From Thiotrichales bacterium (GTDB lineage Bacteria > Pseudomonadota > Gammaproteobacteria > Francisellales > CACEW01): a stretch of DNA of 57,229 bases. The stretch lies in NCBI GenBank assembly GCA_947478525.1, contig CANJVU010000013.1:1-57229 (forward strand). The letters run 5' to 3'. This document shows positions 25,617 to 34,383 of this stretch, in pieces. Made by a program: the position numbers and the translations under genes. A model generated the notes under the pieces. The model was not told the origin of the DNA, did no database searches, and worked only from the letters and a program-made list of their open reading frames with translations. Every line of letters begins with the position of its first letter. Within the stretch, counting starts at the first letter, position 1.

Positions 25617-27488
25617 ATGGTCGACTCTGCTGCAAATCTTATTAAAGTAGCCTTGCACTCTACGGATATCATGCTTAGTGCTGAATTGCATCGGTTATTA
25701 TATCCTACGGCATTATCTCCGTTTCAATTGATCGTTGATGGTAATATGCCGGCGTTGAAATTACATATGGATAAAAGTGATTTGAAGGCCGTACTTTTGG
25801 ATCTTGATTTAGAGGATGAAAATGCGCTGCCTGGATTGGTTCGGTTGTGTGAAGAATATCCTAATGTGCCCGTCATTGTCTTGGGTGATGTCGATGATGA
25901 AACACTAGAGGCAAAAATAGTGGCTCTAGGTGCTCAAGACTATCTTCCGAAAAAACAATTGAGTATCATCGCATTACGTACGCGTATTCGCCACGCTATT
26001 GCACGGCACCGACTTCGTCTTGATCTTCATGAAGAAAGGGCCAGTTTTGACCGCATGATTGAATCTATTAAAACCGGTAAAATCAGTAGTATTACTATTC
26101 CATCTGGAAAAATTCGCCTGTTAGATGAACGTCTTATGGAAGAAAATGAAGCCTTGTTGGAGAAAATTGAAGCCAAAAATGCACAGTTACAAGAGTTGGC
26201 GCATTATGATCCCCTCACGGGCTTGCCCAATCGCCGTCAATTTGAAGAGTACATGAGTGTAGAGTTGGCGCGTGCAAAACGGCATAAACGATTGCTGGTG
26301 TTGTTTTTTATTGATTTGGATAAATTCAAAACGGTCAATGATACTTTTGGGCATCCGCTGGGGGATGCTCTGTTGGTTGAAGTTGCCAAACGCTTAAAAC
26401 AAAACTTGCGCTTAACCGATTACATTGCGCGAATTGCCGGAGATGAATTTGCGATTTTATTACCGGAAATTAGGCATGCCTATGAAGCAGGTACGGTTGC
26501 GCAAAAAGTACTGAAAACCATCAGTGAAATGTATCACATCAGTGGAAAAGAGATTCATTTAAGCGCCAGTATTGGGATTGCGTGTTACCCGCGTGCAGGA
26601 GAAGAAACCGATCTATTGACCAAGCATGCGGATGTGGCGATGTATAATGCCAAACAAGCCGGGCGCAATACCTATCGTTATTTTAGTACGGACTTAGAGA
26701 ATATCTACTCAAAACGAATTAAAATTGAAAATGAGCTGCGGTTTGCGCAGGATCGTCAACAGTTATATCTGGTGTATCAACCACAAATAGACCTTGATAC
26801 TAATGAAATGGTAGCGATGGAAACTTTACTGCGCTGGAAGCATCCAGAGCTTGGGTTGATTTCGCCCGCAGAGTTTATTCCCATCGCAGAAGAGACAGGG
26901 CTAATCACGTCTATTGGTGAATGGGTGTTGAAAGAAAGTTTTGAACAATATGCTAAGTGGTTAGCAATGGGCTATGATCCGAAAAAATTAGCGATCAATA
27001 TTTCTCCGATTCAATTGTTGCAAAAGAATTTATCCAGGATGTTGCAAAGCCATATGGTGCGTCATGCCATTGAACCACGCATGATTGAGATTGAAATTAC
27101 GGAAACCACGGTAATGACTTATTCGCAAGAAGCACAGGTGGTATTGGAACAGTTGCATCAGCTGGGTGTGTCGCTGGCGATTGATGATTTTGGTACGGGC
27201 TATTCATCGTTAAGTCATTTGCGACAATTGCCATTGAGTGTGTTAAAAATAGACCGCTCTTTTGTCAAAGATATTCCCAGTGACCCTAGTGCCGCTACCA
27301 TTGTGAAAACCGTGATTGCTCTGGCAAAAAACCTGGGTTTTGGCGTAGTAGCAGAGGGCGTGGAAACCAAGGCGCAGCTTAACTTTCTCAATGAGCACGG
27401 TTGTCTGTATGCACAAGGCTATTACTTTAGTCAGCCGATGGATGCTGAAAAAATGACGCTATTTTTAGAGCACAGCAAACAGCGGTAG
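25617..27488 (+). CDS. Degenerate receiver-GGDEF-EAL protein
   Basis: 623 residues. The receiver-like domain (about 5-130) has LLDLDL at the phospho-Asp position and the conserved Lys in DYLPKK, but the acidic metal pair after strand 1 is replaced (VALHSTD), so phosphorylation is doubtful. GGDEF domain (about 190-355): FFIDLDKFKTVNDTFGHPLGD and A274-GDEF instead of GGDEF. EAL domain (about 370-615): E402-T-L in place of EAL, with E and L kept, NISPIQL, D523-DFGTGYSS, LKIDRSFV and VAEGVET. The phosphodiesterase site looks complete; the cyclase may be weak. It would control cyclic-di-GMP. No cognate kinase is adjacent. Confidence 0.9.
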   Translation: MVDSAANLIKVALHSTDIMLSAELHRLLYPTALSPFQLIVDGNMPALKLHMDKSDLKAVLLDLDLEDENALPGLVRLCEEYPNVPVIVLGDVDDETLEAKIVALGAQDYLPKKQLSIIALRTRIRHAIARHRLRLDLHEERASFDRMIESIKTGKISSITIPSGKIRLLDERLMEENEALLEKIEAKNAQLQELAHYDPLTGLPNRRQFEEYMSVELARAKRHKRLLVLFFIDLDKFKTVNDTFGHPLGDALLVEVAKRLKQNLRLTDYIARIAGDEFAILLPEIRHAYEAGTVAQKVLKTISEMYHISGKEIHLSASIGIACYPRAGEETDLLTKHADVAMYNAKQAGRNTYRYFSTDLENIYSKRIKIENELRFAQDRQQLYLVYQPQIDLDTNEMVAMETLLRWKHPELGLISPAEFIPIAEETGLITSIGEWVLKESFEQYAKWLAMGYDPKKLAINISPIQLLQKNLSRMLQSHMVRHAIEPRMIEIEITETTVMTYSQEAQVVLEQLHQLGVSLAIDDFGTGYSSLSHLRQLPLSVLKIDRSFVKDIPSDPSAATIVKTVIALAKNLGFGVVAEGVETKAQLNFLNEHGCLYAQGYYFSQPMDAEKMTLFLEHSKQR

Positions 27489-27538
27489 TTTTGTGAAGGG
27501 TTTGTGGTAAAATGCATTAATTCTTTTTAGGTAATCAT

Positions 27539-28942
27539 ATGGCACCAAAATCCAAACCAAGGCCTGCCGCTGGCTGGTCGTCTGAAGTTGTTGATCAATT
27601 GAAAATTCCACCGCACTCGATGGAGTCAGAACAGTGCGTGCTCGGTGGCTTGATGCTGGAAAACGAAGTCTGGGATCGCGTTTCCGATAAATTGACCGAA
27701 GAAGATTTTTATCGTCGTGAACATCGTATTATTTTTAAAATGATCTGGCGTCTGGCAGAGCACAGTACACCGTTTGACGTGGTGACATTGAGTGCTGCGC
27801 TCGAAAAAGAGCAAATGTTGGATGATGTGGGTGGCTTGGCTTACTTAAGTGAGCTGGCCAGAAACACACCCAGCGTCGCCAACATCAGTGCTTATGCCGA
27901 GATTGTACGTGAACGTTCAATCTTGCGTCGTTTATTGAGTGTGGCGACGGATATTGCCGATAAAGTCTATCGTCCTGAAGGCTTGACCAGCGCGGAAGTG
28001 TTGGACCATGCCGAACAAACTGTCTTTGCCATTGCGGAGCACGGTGCTGATAAAAAAGGCAGTGGGCCAGCCTCCGTAAAAAGCATTATGCCAAAAGTGG
28101 TAGAGCAACTCGATGAATTGATGCAATCAGAAGGGGGCATTACCGGTAAACCAACGTCTTATAAAGACCTTGATAAGATGACCTCTGGGTTGCAAAATGC
28201 CGATTTGATTATTGTTGCCGGTCGACCATCAATGGGTAAGACCACTTTTGCCATGAACATGGCAGAAAATGTTGCGATGGATGCCAAAAAACCAGTATTA
28301 CTGTTTAGCATGGAGATGCCCAAAGAATCGCTGATGATGCGCATGCTCTCATCGTTTTCGCGCGTTGATCAATCAACCTTGCGTAGTGGTCAATTGAACG
28401 ATCACGATTGGAGTAAGGTATTCTCTAGCATGTCTGTGGTGTCGGAGCGAATGAATTTATACATCGACGATACGCCGGCGCTTAGCCCTTCCGAAATGCG
28501 CTCTCGTGCCCGTCGTTTGGCGCGTGAGCATGATGGTTTAAGCTTGATTGTGGTGGACTATTTGCAGCTGATGCAAGTGCCGGGCTCATCAAGTGATAAC
28601 CGGGTTAACGAAGTATCTGAAATTTCGCGTAACTTAAAAGCCTTGGCCAAAGAATTAAATGTTCCCTTGATTGCCTTGTCTCAGCTCAGTCGGAAGTGCG
28701 AAGACCGTACGGACAAACGCCCAATGATGGCGGATTTGCGGGATTCTGGTGCTATTGAGCAAGATGCCGACATTATTATGTTTGTTTATCGCGATGAAGT
28801 ATACCATCCGGAAAGTGCGGAAAAAGGCTCAGCGGAAATTATTATTGGTAAGCAGCGTAATGGCCCGATTGGCTCCGTGCGGTTGACTTTCCAAGGCCAA
28901 TATTGTCGGTTTGATGATTATGCGCCGCAGCGAGTGATCTAA
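27539..28942 (+). CDS. dnaB: Replicative DNA helicase DnaB
   Basis: Hexameric 5'-3' helicase of the replication fork. 467 residues. N-terminal domain MESEQCVLGGLMLENEVWDRV (DnaG interaction), then the RecA-like core with Walker A GRPSMGKTTFAMN, Walker B LIVVDYLQLM and SQLSRKCEDRTDKRPMMADL RDSGAIEQDAD in two adjoining segments. Normal length, no intein. Directly followed by alr (1 base), as in E. coli. AGGTAA precedes the ATG. Confidence 0.97.
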   Translation: MAPKSKPRPAAGWSSEVVDQLKIPPHSMESEQCVLGGLMLENEVWDRVSDKLTEEDFYRREHRIIFKMIWRLAEHSTPFDVVTLSAALEKEQMLDDVGGLAYLSELARNTPSVANISAYAEIVRERSILRRLLSVATDIADKVYRPEGLTSAEVLDHAEQTVFAIAEHGADKKGSGPASVKSIMPKVVEQLDELMQSEGGITGKPTSYKDLDKMTSGLQNADLIIVAGRPSMGKTTFAMNMAENVAMDAKKPVLLFSMEMPKESLMMRMLSSFSRVDQSTLRSGQLNDHDWSKVFSSMSVVSERMNLYIDDTPALSPSEMRSRARRLAREHDGLSLIVVDYLQLMQVPGSSSDNRVNEVSEISRNLKALAKELNVPLIALSQLSRKCEDRTDKRPMMADLRDSGAIEQDADIIMFVYRDEVYHPESAEKGSAEIIIGKQRNGPIGSVRLTFQGQYCRFDDYAPQRVI

Positions 28943-28943
28943 C

Positions 28944-30017
28944 ATGCATCCTTGTGCCATTGTTGATATTGATTTAACTGCGCTGCGTCATAATTTTGCG
29001 CGCGTTAAACAGTTAGCGCCGCACTGTAAAATATTGGCGATGGTTAAAGCCAACGCGTATGGTCACGGTATGATTCCTGTCGCGCATGCTTTACCTAATG
29101 CGGATTATTTTGGTGTGGCGCGCTTGGAAGAAGCGTTGGCACTGCGAGAGGCGCATGTGACGCGTCCGATTGTGTTGATGAGCGGCGTATATGATGACAC
29201 CGCGTTGCGGCAGGTGCAACATCATCAACTGCATATGGTGGTGCATTCGCTGGAACAAATTGAGTTATTGAAACATTCTAAATATCTACCACAGTATGTG
29301 TGGCTAAAAGTCGACAGTGGCATGCATCGTTATGGCGTGGCGGTAGCAGAGGCAAAAATGGCCTACGAACAGCTGCGCAAAATCTTGCCACCAGGACATC
29401 TGGGTTGGATGTCACATTTTGCTTGTTCTGATATCCCTGACTGCCCCATGGTATTAGAGCAAATTGCACGTTTTGAAGCGGTGACACAAAATACGGAAGC
29501 TCCCAAAAGTTTGGCCAATTCCGCAGCGATTTTGCAATATCCTGAGACTCAGTATGACGTGGTACGCCCAGGTCTTATGTTATATGGCGTATCACCGCGG
29601 CAAAACCGTACTGCGCAAGAAGATGGTCTATTGCCTGTGATGACCCTGCGCTCCGAAGTGGTGGCATTACACGATGTCCCTACCGGTGGCAGCGTCGGTT
29701 ATGCAGCAACCTGGCATGCGCCAAAACCGTCGCGTATTGCTGTGGTTCCCGTCGGTTATGCCGATGGCTATCCACAAACCATGCCCAACGGCACGCCAGT
29801 ATTGGTGCGTGGTCATCGAGCCGTAATCGCTGGCCGAGTGTCGATGGATACCTTGACCATCGATGTCACCCATCTGCCAGACGTTGCCATTGGTGACGCT
29901 GTTGTCTTGTGGGGCAAAGGCTTGCCGGTTGAAACCATCGCGCAGTTTATCAAAGGGTCTGTTTACGGTTTATTAACCGGTGTCACCAAAAGAGCGGAAT
30001 ATCGGTTTCTTAATTAA
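28944..30017 (+). CDS. alr: Alanine racemase (biosynthetic)
   Basis: PLP enzyme making D-alanine for peptidoglycan. 357 residues. PLP lysine K35 lies in MVKANAYGHG; other marks are VDSGMHRYGV, VRPGLMLYGVSP, the catalytic Tyr in VGYAATWHAP, VPVGYADGYPQ and GRVSMDTLTIDVT. No signal peptide, so cytosolic. Read with dnaB. Confidence 0.96.
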   Translation: MHPCAIVDIDLTALRHNFARVKQLAPHCKILAMVKANAYGHGMIPVAHALPNADYFGVARLEEALALREAHVTRPIVLMSGVYDDTALRQVQHHQLHMVVHSLEQIELLKHSKYLPQYVWLKVDSGMHRYGVAVAEAKMAYEQLRKILPPGHLGWMSHFACSDIPDCPMVLEQIARFEAVTQNTEAPKSLANSAAILQYPETQYDVVRPGLMLYGVSPRQNRTAQEDGLLPVMTLRSEVVALHDVPTGGSVGYAATWHAPKPSRIAVVPVGYADGYPQTMPNGTPVLVRGHRAVIAGRVSMDTLTIDVTHLPDVAIGDAVVLWGKGLPVETIAQFIKGSVYGLLTGVTKRAEYRFLN

Positions 30018-30327
30018 TGTGCTATTCGCTATATAAACCATCACTCATGTTGTCGTTGCTTTCGATTAAAAAAAAGCCACTTCAATAAAGCTGTGTTAAG
30101 CATATTTGATGTAATCAAAAAAGTAATAAAAAAATCAATCACGTTCCTTCCTTTTTCAGGCGCTATCTTGCTTTTTTAGTGGGCGCAGGTATTAAAAAAC
30201 AAATTTTTTAATAAAATTATTTTTTAAAGATAAAAAATTTTGCTTAAAAAACTATTAATTTATACTTTTTTGTTGTATATTATTATAGATTTAATATTAA
30301 ATTTATATTTAATTGGGGGAGGATATT
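30018..30327. other. AT-rich gene-free stretch
   Basis: 310 bases with no open frame of note. The last 150 bases are very AT-rich (runs of A and T, TATACT at about 30261). No clear terminator for dnaB-alr was found. A promoter for the next gene probably lies here, but no convincing -35/-10 pair with proper spacing could be chosen. Confidence 0.5.
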
Positions 30328-31428
30328 ATGTTGGGAATTGATTTTGACGCAGGTTTAAAAAATTCAAGCTTGTGGCCATTGCTAAAAGACAAGGCTATTG
30401 CCTCAACGTTGACACGTGAGGTTTCACCTGAGGAGGCAGAGTCACGTTATTTTAATAGATTAACAAATCGTGATGAGGAATATCCCACTTTTATTGAGTT
30501 TATGAAATTACTGGTCGAGCATCAAGAAAAGCTCCCTAGCGGAGCAGGAGGTGCAGCACTAAGCGTGGTTTTTATTGATTCAAAAATGCACCTTTATCTT
30601 TCAGGTCATGAAGGGGCAAGAATGTTTGAGGACTGCTCGACAATTCTAGCAGAAATTCAAAATCAATTATATTTAAAGCAGGGTCGTATTGATGCATCGA
30701 GAGTTTTAAGCTCTAAGGGAGCGCCAATGCTTGACGAGGTGTGTGCGGCATTTGGCACAGGTAAGTCATCAAGACCCTGTGCTGAAAAGGCATTATTGAG
30801 TCAAGTAATAAAATTTGAGGTGGCGGGGGAGAGAGTGCAGATACGTAAAGGTATCACTTTTCAACTGTCACCAGCGCAAGATAAACCAAAAGTAAGAGAA
30901 GGTATCCGGACTGTCGCAAGAGGGGGTTCTGACATCGAGTTGTTTTCGGTCCAGGATATGGCTGGTAATAGTTATAATTTCAGGGTTCTTCTGCCGTGCA
31001 AGAGTTGTACGCACAATAGTGGTCTTATTGAGGTCGCTCGTGGGTTGCCAAAACTCCCGCTTAGCGAAATCTCTCCCCAACCAGTGGTCGCAGCATCTTA
31101 CAAAGCAACTACGAAGTTAAAGCCTCGCATTTTACACAAAAGGATAGCACCAAACTCTTCGGCTCTAGGTCCATCTGGTGTAACGGTCGAGACAGTTGTG
31201 GCAGTAGAGGAAGCTGACTTTAGGGGTAGAAAAATTGCTAAAAAAGCGGAAGGTCTAAGTGGTATCGGTATCGAAAACACTCCTGAAAAGATCGATAAAC
31301 TAAGCGCACCACTTGGTGGTTCGCCTGGGATAACAAAAGGTGCATTTCCTTTTTTGAGCAATGCATTTGTGTTAGTGAATCCAGCCCCACCTATTGCTGA
31401 AGTTTCATCTACTGCTGAAGTTCCATGA
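30328..31428 (+). CDS. Protein with cytidine-deaminase-type zinc motifs
   Basis: 366 residues from ATG 30328, preceded by the very strong site GGGGGAGGA. No signal peptide or membrane helix. I do not recognise the family, but residues 72-232 carry the marks of the deaminase fold: a strand pair GAALSVVFIDSKMHLYLSG (75-93), a helix opening R149-P-C151-A-E153-KALLSQV (Cys ligand plus catalytic Glu), and strand-then-helix RVLLP-C224-KS-C227-T (PCxxC). The 73-residue gap between motifs is longer than in nucleoside deaminases. The C-terminal 120 residues are Pro/Ser/Ala-rich and look disordered. It stands alone in an AT-rich setting between core genes, with codon choice unlike its neighbours (more AGA/AGG and A/T-ending codons). 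A secreted effector or toxin-type deaminase is possible but unproven. Confidence 0.5.
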   Translation: MLGIDFDAGLKNSSLWPLLKDKAIASTLTREVSPEEAESRYFNRLTNRDEEYPTFIEFMKLLVEHQEKLPSGAGGAALSVVFIDSKMHLYLSGHEGARMFEDCSTILAEIQNQLYLKQGRIDASRVLSSKGAPMLDEVCAAFGTGKSSRPCAEKALLSQVIKFEVAGERVQIRKGITFQLSPAQDKPKVREGIRTVARGGSDIELFSVQDMAGNSYNFRVLLPCKSCTHNSGLIEVARGLPKLPLSEISPQPVVAASYKATTKLKPRILHKRIAPNSSALGPSGVTVETVVAVEEADFRGRKIAKKAEGLSGIGIENTPEKIDKLSAPLGGSPGITKGAFPFLSNAFVLVNPAPPIAEVSSTAEVP

Positions 31429-31455
31429 GTCAAAAAACTTTTTTCTATCCGTTGA

Positions 31456-31740
31456 TTACTCTGGATCTTCCTCTTTATCAACTTTAAGTTGATTCTTTTG
31501 CGCGAACTCCATGATCTCCTTGTAAAGGTCAGGGTGGGTGTCTTTCATGTTATCATCCACGATCATGCATTTGTTGCCATTTTTCATGGCCGGTTGTAGC
31601 AGGGGGGAGTAAATAATGCGGCGATTACGAAACGTCGATAAACTACCACTCATGCGTTCTGCCCAATCTGCGGGGCGGAAGGTTTGGCCTTCTTCGGTGA
31701 CGCCTTCAATAATGATTTTGGTGTGTTTTTTGTCGCCCAT
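31456..31740 (-). CDS. DUF3579 family protein
   Basis: 94 residues, cytosolic. The pattern IIIEGVTEEGQTFRPADWAERMSG, followed by RRIIYSPLLQPAMKNGNKCMIVDD, is the DUF3579 signature found across beta- and gammaproteobacteria. Function unknown. Convergent with the deaminase-motif gene (27-base gap) and divergent from pssA. Confidence 0.8.
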   Translation of the reverse strand: MGDKKHTKIIIEGVTEEGQTFRPADWAERMSGSLSTFRNRRIIYSPLLQPAMKNGNKCMIVDDNMKDTHPDLYKEIMEFAQKNQLKVDKEEDPE

Positions 31741-31861
31741 GGGGTGATTGCCTTAACGCCTTTCAAAGTGGCGATATTATGAAGCAAAGGAACCACTAAA
31801 GCAATCCGTAAATTTATGCTATACTCTGCATAATTATTTATTTTTAGGAGGCGCGTTTTAT

Positions 31862-32665
31862 ATGGCTAATCTGCCAGAGTCACAAGATAAAAATCTATAC
31901 ACCCCAGACCCTACGAAGCGTCGGGGGATTTATATTTTACCCAATTTATTTACCACCGCCAGTTTGTTTGCGGGTTTTTATGCCATCGTGGCGGCGATGA
32001 ATCATGAGTATCAAACCGCAGCCATTGCGATTTTCGTGGCGATGATCTTTGACGGATTGGATGGCCGTGTCGCCCGACTCATCAATGCACAAAGCCCCTT
32101 TGGTGCAGAATATGACAGCTTGTCCGATATGTTGGCCTTTGGTGTTACGCCAGCATTAGTGATGTATAACTGGGCGTTGCAATCCCTGGCAGAGGATGGC
32201 TTTGGTAAAGTGGGCTGGTTGACGGCGTTTTTATATGTTGCTTGTGTGGCGTTGCGGTTAGCGCGATTTAATACCCAAGTTGATCACAGCGGTGAAGCCA
32301 AGCGTTATTTTTCTGGGTTACCGTGTCCTTCCGCGGCGGCGTTTATTGCCAGTCTGGTGTGGGTAGGTAATATCTATCATGTGCAAGGGATGTGGGTATC
32401 GTTATTGGCGTTGGTGTTTACCATTTTTGTCAGTGTGATGATGGTCAGCAGTATTCCCTATCGTAGCTTTAAAGACATTGATTTGAAGGGTAAGATCCGT
32501 TTTACCGCCTTGGTGGTGATTGTGTTAATCGCCATTTGTATCTCGATCAGCCCTGCGCATTTGCTGTTGGTGGTTTTTGCATTATATGTTTTCTCTGGAC
32601 CCGCCGTTGCACTCTGGAATTTGCGTGGCAAAAAAACACTCACCAAGACGGAACCCAAGCTGTGA
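31862..32665 (+). CDS. pssA: CDP-diacylglycerol-serine O-phosphatidyltransferase
   Basis: Makes phosphatidylserine, precursor of phosphatidylethanolamine. 267 residues, integral membrane type (Bacillus-like class II), with the CDP-alcohol phosphotransferase motif from D-G-L-D-G-R-V-A-R to D-S-L-S-D (about 62-86) and the usual start RRGIYILPNLFTTASLFAGF. About seven or eight helices. The lead ribosome site is GGAGG, 10 bases before the ATG. Its TGA overlaps the next start as GTGA. Confidence 0.95.
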   Translation: MANLPESQDKNLYTPDPTKRRGIYILPNLFTTASLFAGFYAIVAAMNHEYQTAAIAIFVAMIFDGLDGRVARLINAQSPFGAEYDSLSDMLAFGVTPALVMYNWALQSLAEDGFGKVGWLTAFLYVACVALRLARFNTQVDHSGEAKRYFSGLPCPSAAAFIASLVWVGNIYHVQGMWVSLLALVFTIFVSVMMVSSIPYRSFKDIDLKGKIRFTALVVIVLIAICISISPAHLLLVVFALYVFSGPAVALWNLRGKKTLTKTEPKL

Positions 32666-32928
32666 GTGATGCTTCAGCCATTTTACACGCCATGGGTGTG
32701 GAGCAATGGTTGCCACGACAATCTCCAGTCGTTGCGCCAACCATCAATCCGTTGGTGCGTAATATTTTGTTTTATGTGAATACGCATTTGATGAAACAAG
32801 CGCAAGATGTCAAAAAATCTCTTGACAATATTACACAGTATGTTGAAAATATAAAGATAAGTGAGATTTATTCCAGCCCCGAACGAAAACAGAGAGTGCT
32901 ATATGATCTCCGAAACCTTGTCGTTTAA
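32662..32928 (+). CDS. holD: Probable DNA polymerase III psi subunit
   Basis: 88 residues from GTG 32662, which overlaps the pssA stop (GTGA) and is followed by rimI with a 26-base overlap. holD-rimI is the order in E. coli and many relatives. The N-terminal ILHAMGVEQWLPRQS resembles the psi segment LGITQW-R that binds the clamp loader; the remainder is a small alpha/beta domain with VRNILFYVN in the middle. Shorter than E. coli psi (137) and poorly conserved, as is usual for this subunit. A longer reading from 32536 would lie within pssA and is rejected. Identification rests mainly on position and the N-terminal motif. Confidence 0.6.
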   Translation: MSDASAILHAMGVEQWLPRQSPVVAPTINPLVRNILFYVNTHLMKQAQDVKKSLDNITQYVENIKISEIYSSPERKQRVLYDLRNLVV

Positions 32929-33370
32929 ACGTTTAGATTTATCACGCCTGACTCAAATGATGGAAATTGAGCGAGAAGTGTTTCGTTTGCCCTGGTCGGC
33001 AGCGATGATGCGTGATTCCTTGCAGGCAGCACATATCCGAGCCTGGGGATTATTTGATGATACCTCTGAATTGCTGGGGTTTGTTGTGGTTTCTCTGGTG
33101 GCCGATGAGGTTGAAATTCTCACCATGTCCGTGGCGACGAAATATCATCGCCAAGGCTATGGCGATAAAATTATGCTGTTTTTGATTGAGCTGGCGAAAA
33201 AAAATGATGCCCGCAAAATCTATCTGGAAGTGAATGTGCATAATGCGCCAGCGATTGAGTTCTATCGCAAGCATCAGTTTCAAGAAAATGGCCTGCGTAA
33301 AGACTATTACGCCATGCCTGACACCAATGAAAAAGAAGATGCCATTTTGATGGTGTTGGCGGTTGCCTAA
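32903..33370 (+). CDS. rimI: Ribosomal-protein-alanine N-acetyltransferase RimI
   Basis: GNAT enzyme acetylating the N-terminal Ala of S18. 155 residues from ATG 32903, chosen because MISETLSFKRLDLSRL fits the family; an ATG at 32861 is inside holD. Motifs: EREVFRLPWSAAMM, the acetyl-CoA loop VATKYHRQGYGDKIM, and LEVNVHNAPAIEFYRKHQFQENGLRKDYY, which is distinctive for RimI. The end of the pssA-holD-rimI operon. Confidence 0.92.
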   Translation: MISETLSFKRLDLSRLTQMMEIEREVFRLPWSAAMMRDSLQAAHIRAWGLFDDTSELLGFVVVSLVADEVEILTMSVATKYHRQGYGDKIMLFLIELAKKNDARKIYLEVNVHNAPAIEFYRKHQFQENGLRKDYYAMPDTNEKEDAILMVLAVA

Positions 33371-33807
33371 TTTTCATTTCTATTTTACGGCATAGACCCC
33401 TGATTTACAGGGCAAGCGCATCTTAAATTTTCTTAAGTATCAAAGAAAGTTCATGAATAGCTTATAGAATTCGTCGTCCTGATAACGCGTAGCGTTCATC
33501 AATCCAGTGTTAAATTTAGCCTGGATCCTGATGCCTGCTTCGCAGTGTCAGGACGACGAAGCTTTCAGCCCATCCAAAATTAAGACGCGTTTGCCCTGCC
33601 TGATTTATCTTCTCTCGATGAATTTGTAACAATTTTTTTCATTAAAAATTATAGTGATAAATATAATTTTATATTTCAATGTAACTTATTAATATAAATA
33701 AATGTTATAATTAATCAGTTATTTTGTTATAATTGCATCGCACTGGAACACACGGTGTATTGGTGAAATATTAAGATAATCAATCTATTAATAAACGAGG
33801 AGATTCT
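33371..33807. other. Gene-free region with inverted-repeat element
   Basis: 437 bases without a plausible gene. The first half contains the inverted-repeat element listed separately. The second half is strongly AT-rich and has two TATAAT hexamers (33706-33711 and 33728-33733) inside a repeated TGTTATAATT context, probably promoter elements of the secreted-protein gene, though no good -35 box is evident. Confidence 0.5.
33470..33560. repeat. 91-bp element bounded by 13-bp inverted repeats
   Basis: TTCGTCGTCCTGA (33470-33482) and TCAGGACGACGAA (33548-33560) are perfect inverses. Inside lies a second inverted pair, ATCCAG ... CTGGAT (about 33502-33525). The size and symmetry suit a miniature inverted-repeat element or structured intergenic repeat. 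It has no coding capacity and no obvious target duplication. Confidence 0.55.
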
Positions 33808-34257
33808 GTGAATAAATTAAAATCTATTGTATTGGGTTCTATGGCAGTGGCAGCTTTGTTGGTTACGGGTTCTGCATTTGCTGTGCACGTTTCGGCGGGA
33901 GTTGCATCCAATCTTCCCATTCCTATGAATTCCACGCCTGAATTTGGACTTAAGTTTCCGAGTGGAAACATTCAAGTCTTTAACGGACCAATAGGACCTG
34001 CCCCATCTTGGAGTCGGAGTTGGAATCTATTGGCTCCCAAAGGCACTATAGTCACTCCTGTATTAGTTTTTGTTGGTGGTGTTAACTCACAGACCGTTTG
34101 CACAGTAAGTGCGGCAGTATCGAGCCAAACAGGGCTCATTGATCTTGGGGCTGCGGCTACAACATCAGCGAATATCATCATTACCAAGGTTGGGGTTGAT
34201 AACAATAACAAGCTAACATGTAATTTTACATGCACGGGTAGTGCTTGCCTTCCTTAA
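33808..34257 (+). CDS. Small secreted protein of unknown function
   Basis: 149 residues. Clear signal peptide: MNKLKSIVLGSMAVAALLV, cut after GSAFA (residue 25). The mature 124 residues are rich in Ser, Thr, Val, Gly and Asn and predicted all-beta, with a late cluster of cysteines (TVCTV, LTCNFTC, SACLP) that could form disulfides in the periplasm. No family recognised; the size and composition would suit a pilin-like or surface protein, but no pilin motif is seen. GAGGAG precedes the GTG start (the next codons are AAT AAA). A strong terminator follows, so the gene is a single unit, in an AT-rich region. Confidence 0.6.
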   Translation: MNKLKSIVLGSMAVAALLVTGSAFAVHVSAGVASNLPIPMNSTPEFGLKFPSGNIQVFNGPIGPAPSWSRSWNLLAPKGTIVTPVLVFVGGVNSQTVCTVSAAVSSQTGLIDLGAAATTSANIIITKVGVDNNNKLTCNFTCTGSACLP

Positions 34258-34278
34258 CGTTATTACTCGATTTACATA

Positions 34279-34307
34279 AGCGAGAGTCTGTTGCTCTCGC
34301 TTTTTTT
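34279..34307 (+). terminator. Rho-independent terminator
   Basis: AGCGAGAG, loop TCTGTTG, CTCTCGCT, then a T run: an 8-pair perfect stem, 21 bases after the stop of the small secreted-protein gene. Confidence 0.9.
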
Positions 34308-34383
34308 ATGTTTTTTCTAACCCTCCTCAAATTCAGCTGTTTCGAGTATAATGCCGTCCAATTAAATATTCTCCAGAGTTTTT

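Noticed and set aside
32536..32661. Longer N-terminus for the holD candidate.
   Set aside because: This part overlaps pssA in another frame and has no likeness to psi; the GTGA overlap start is more natural.
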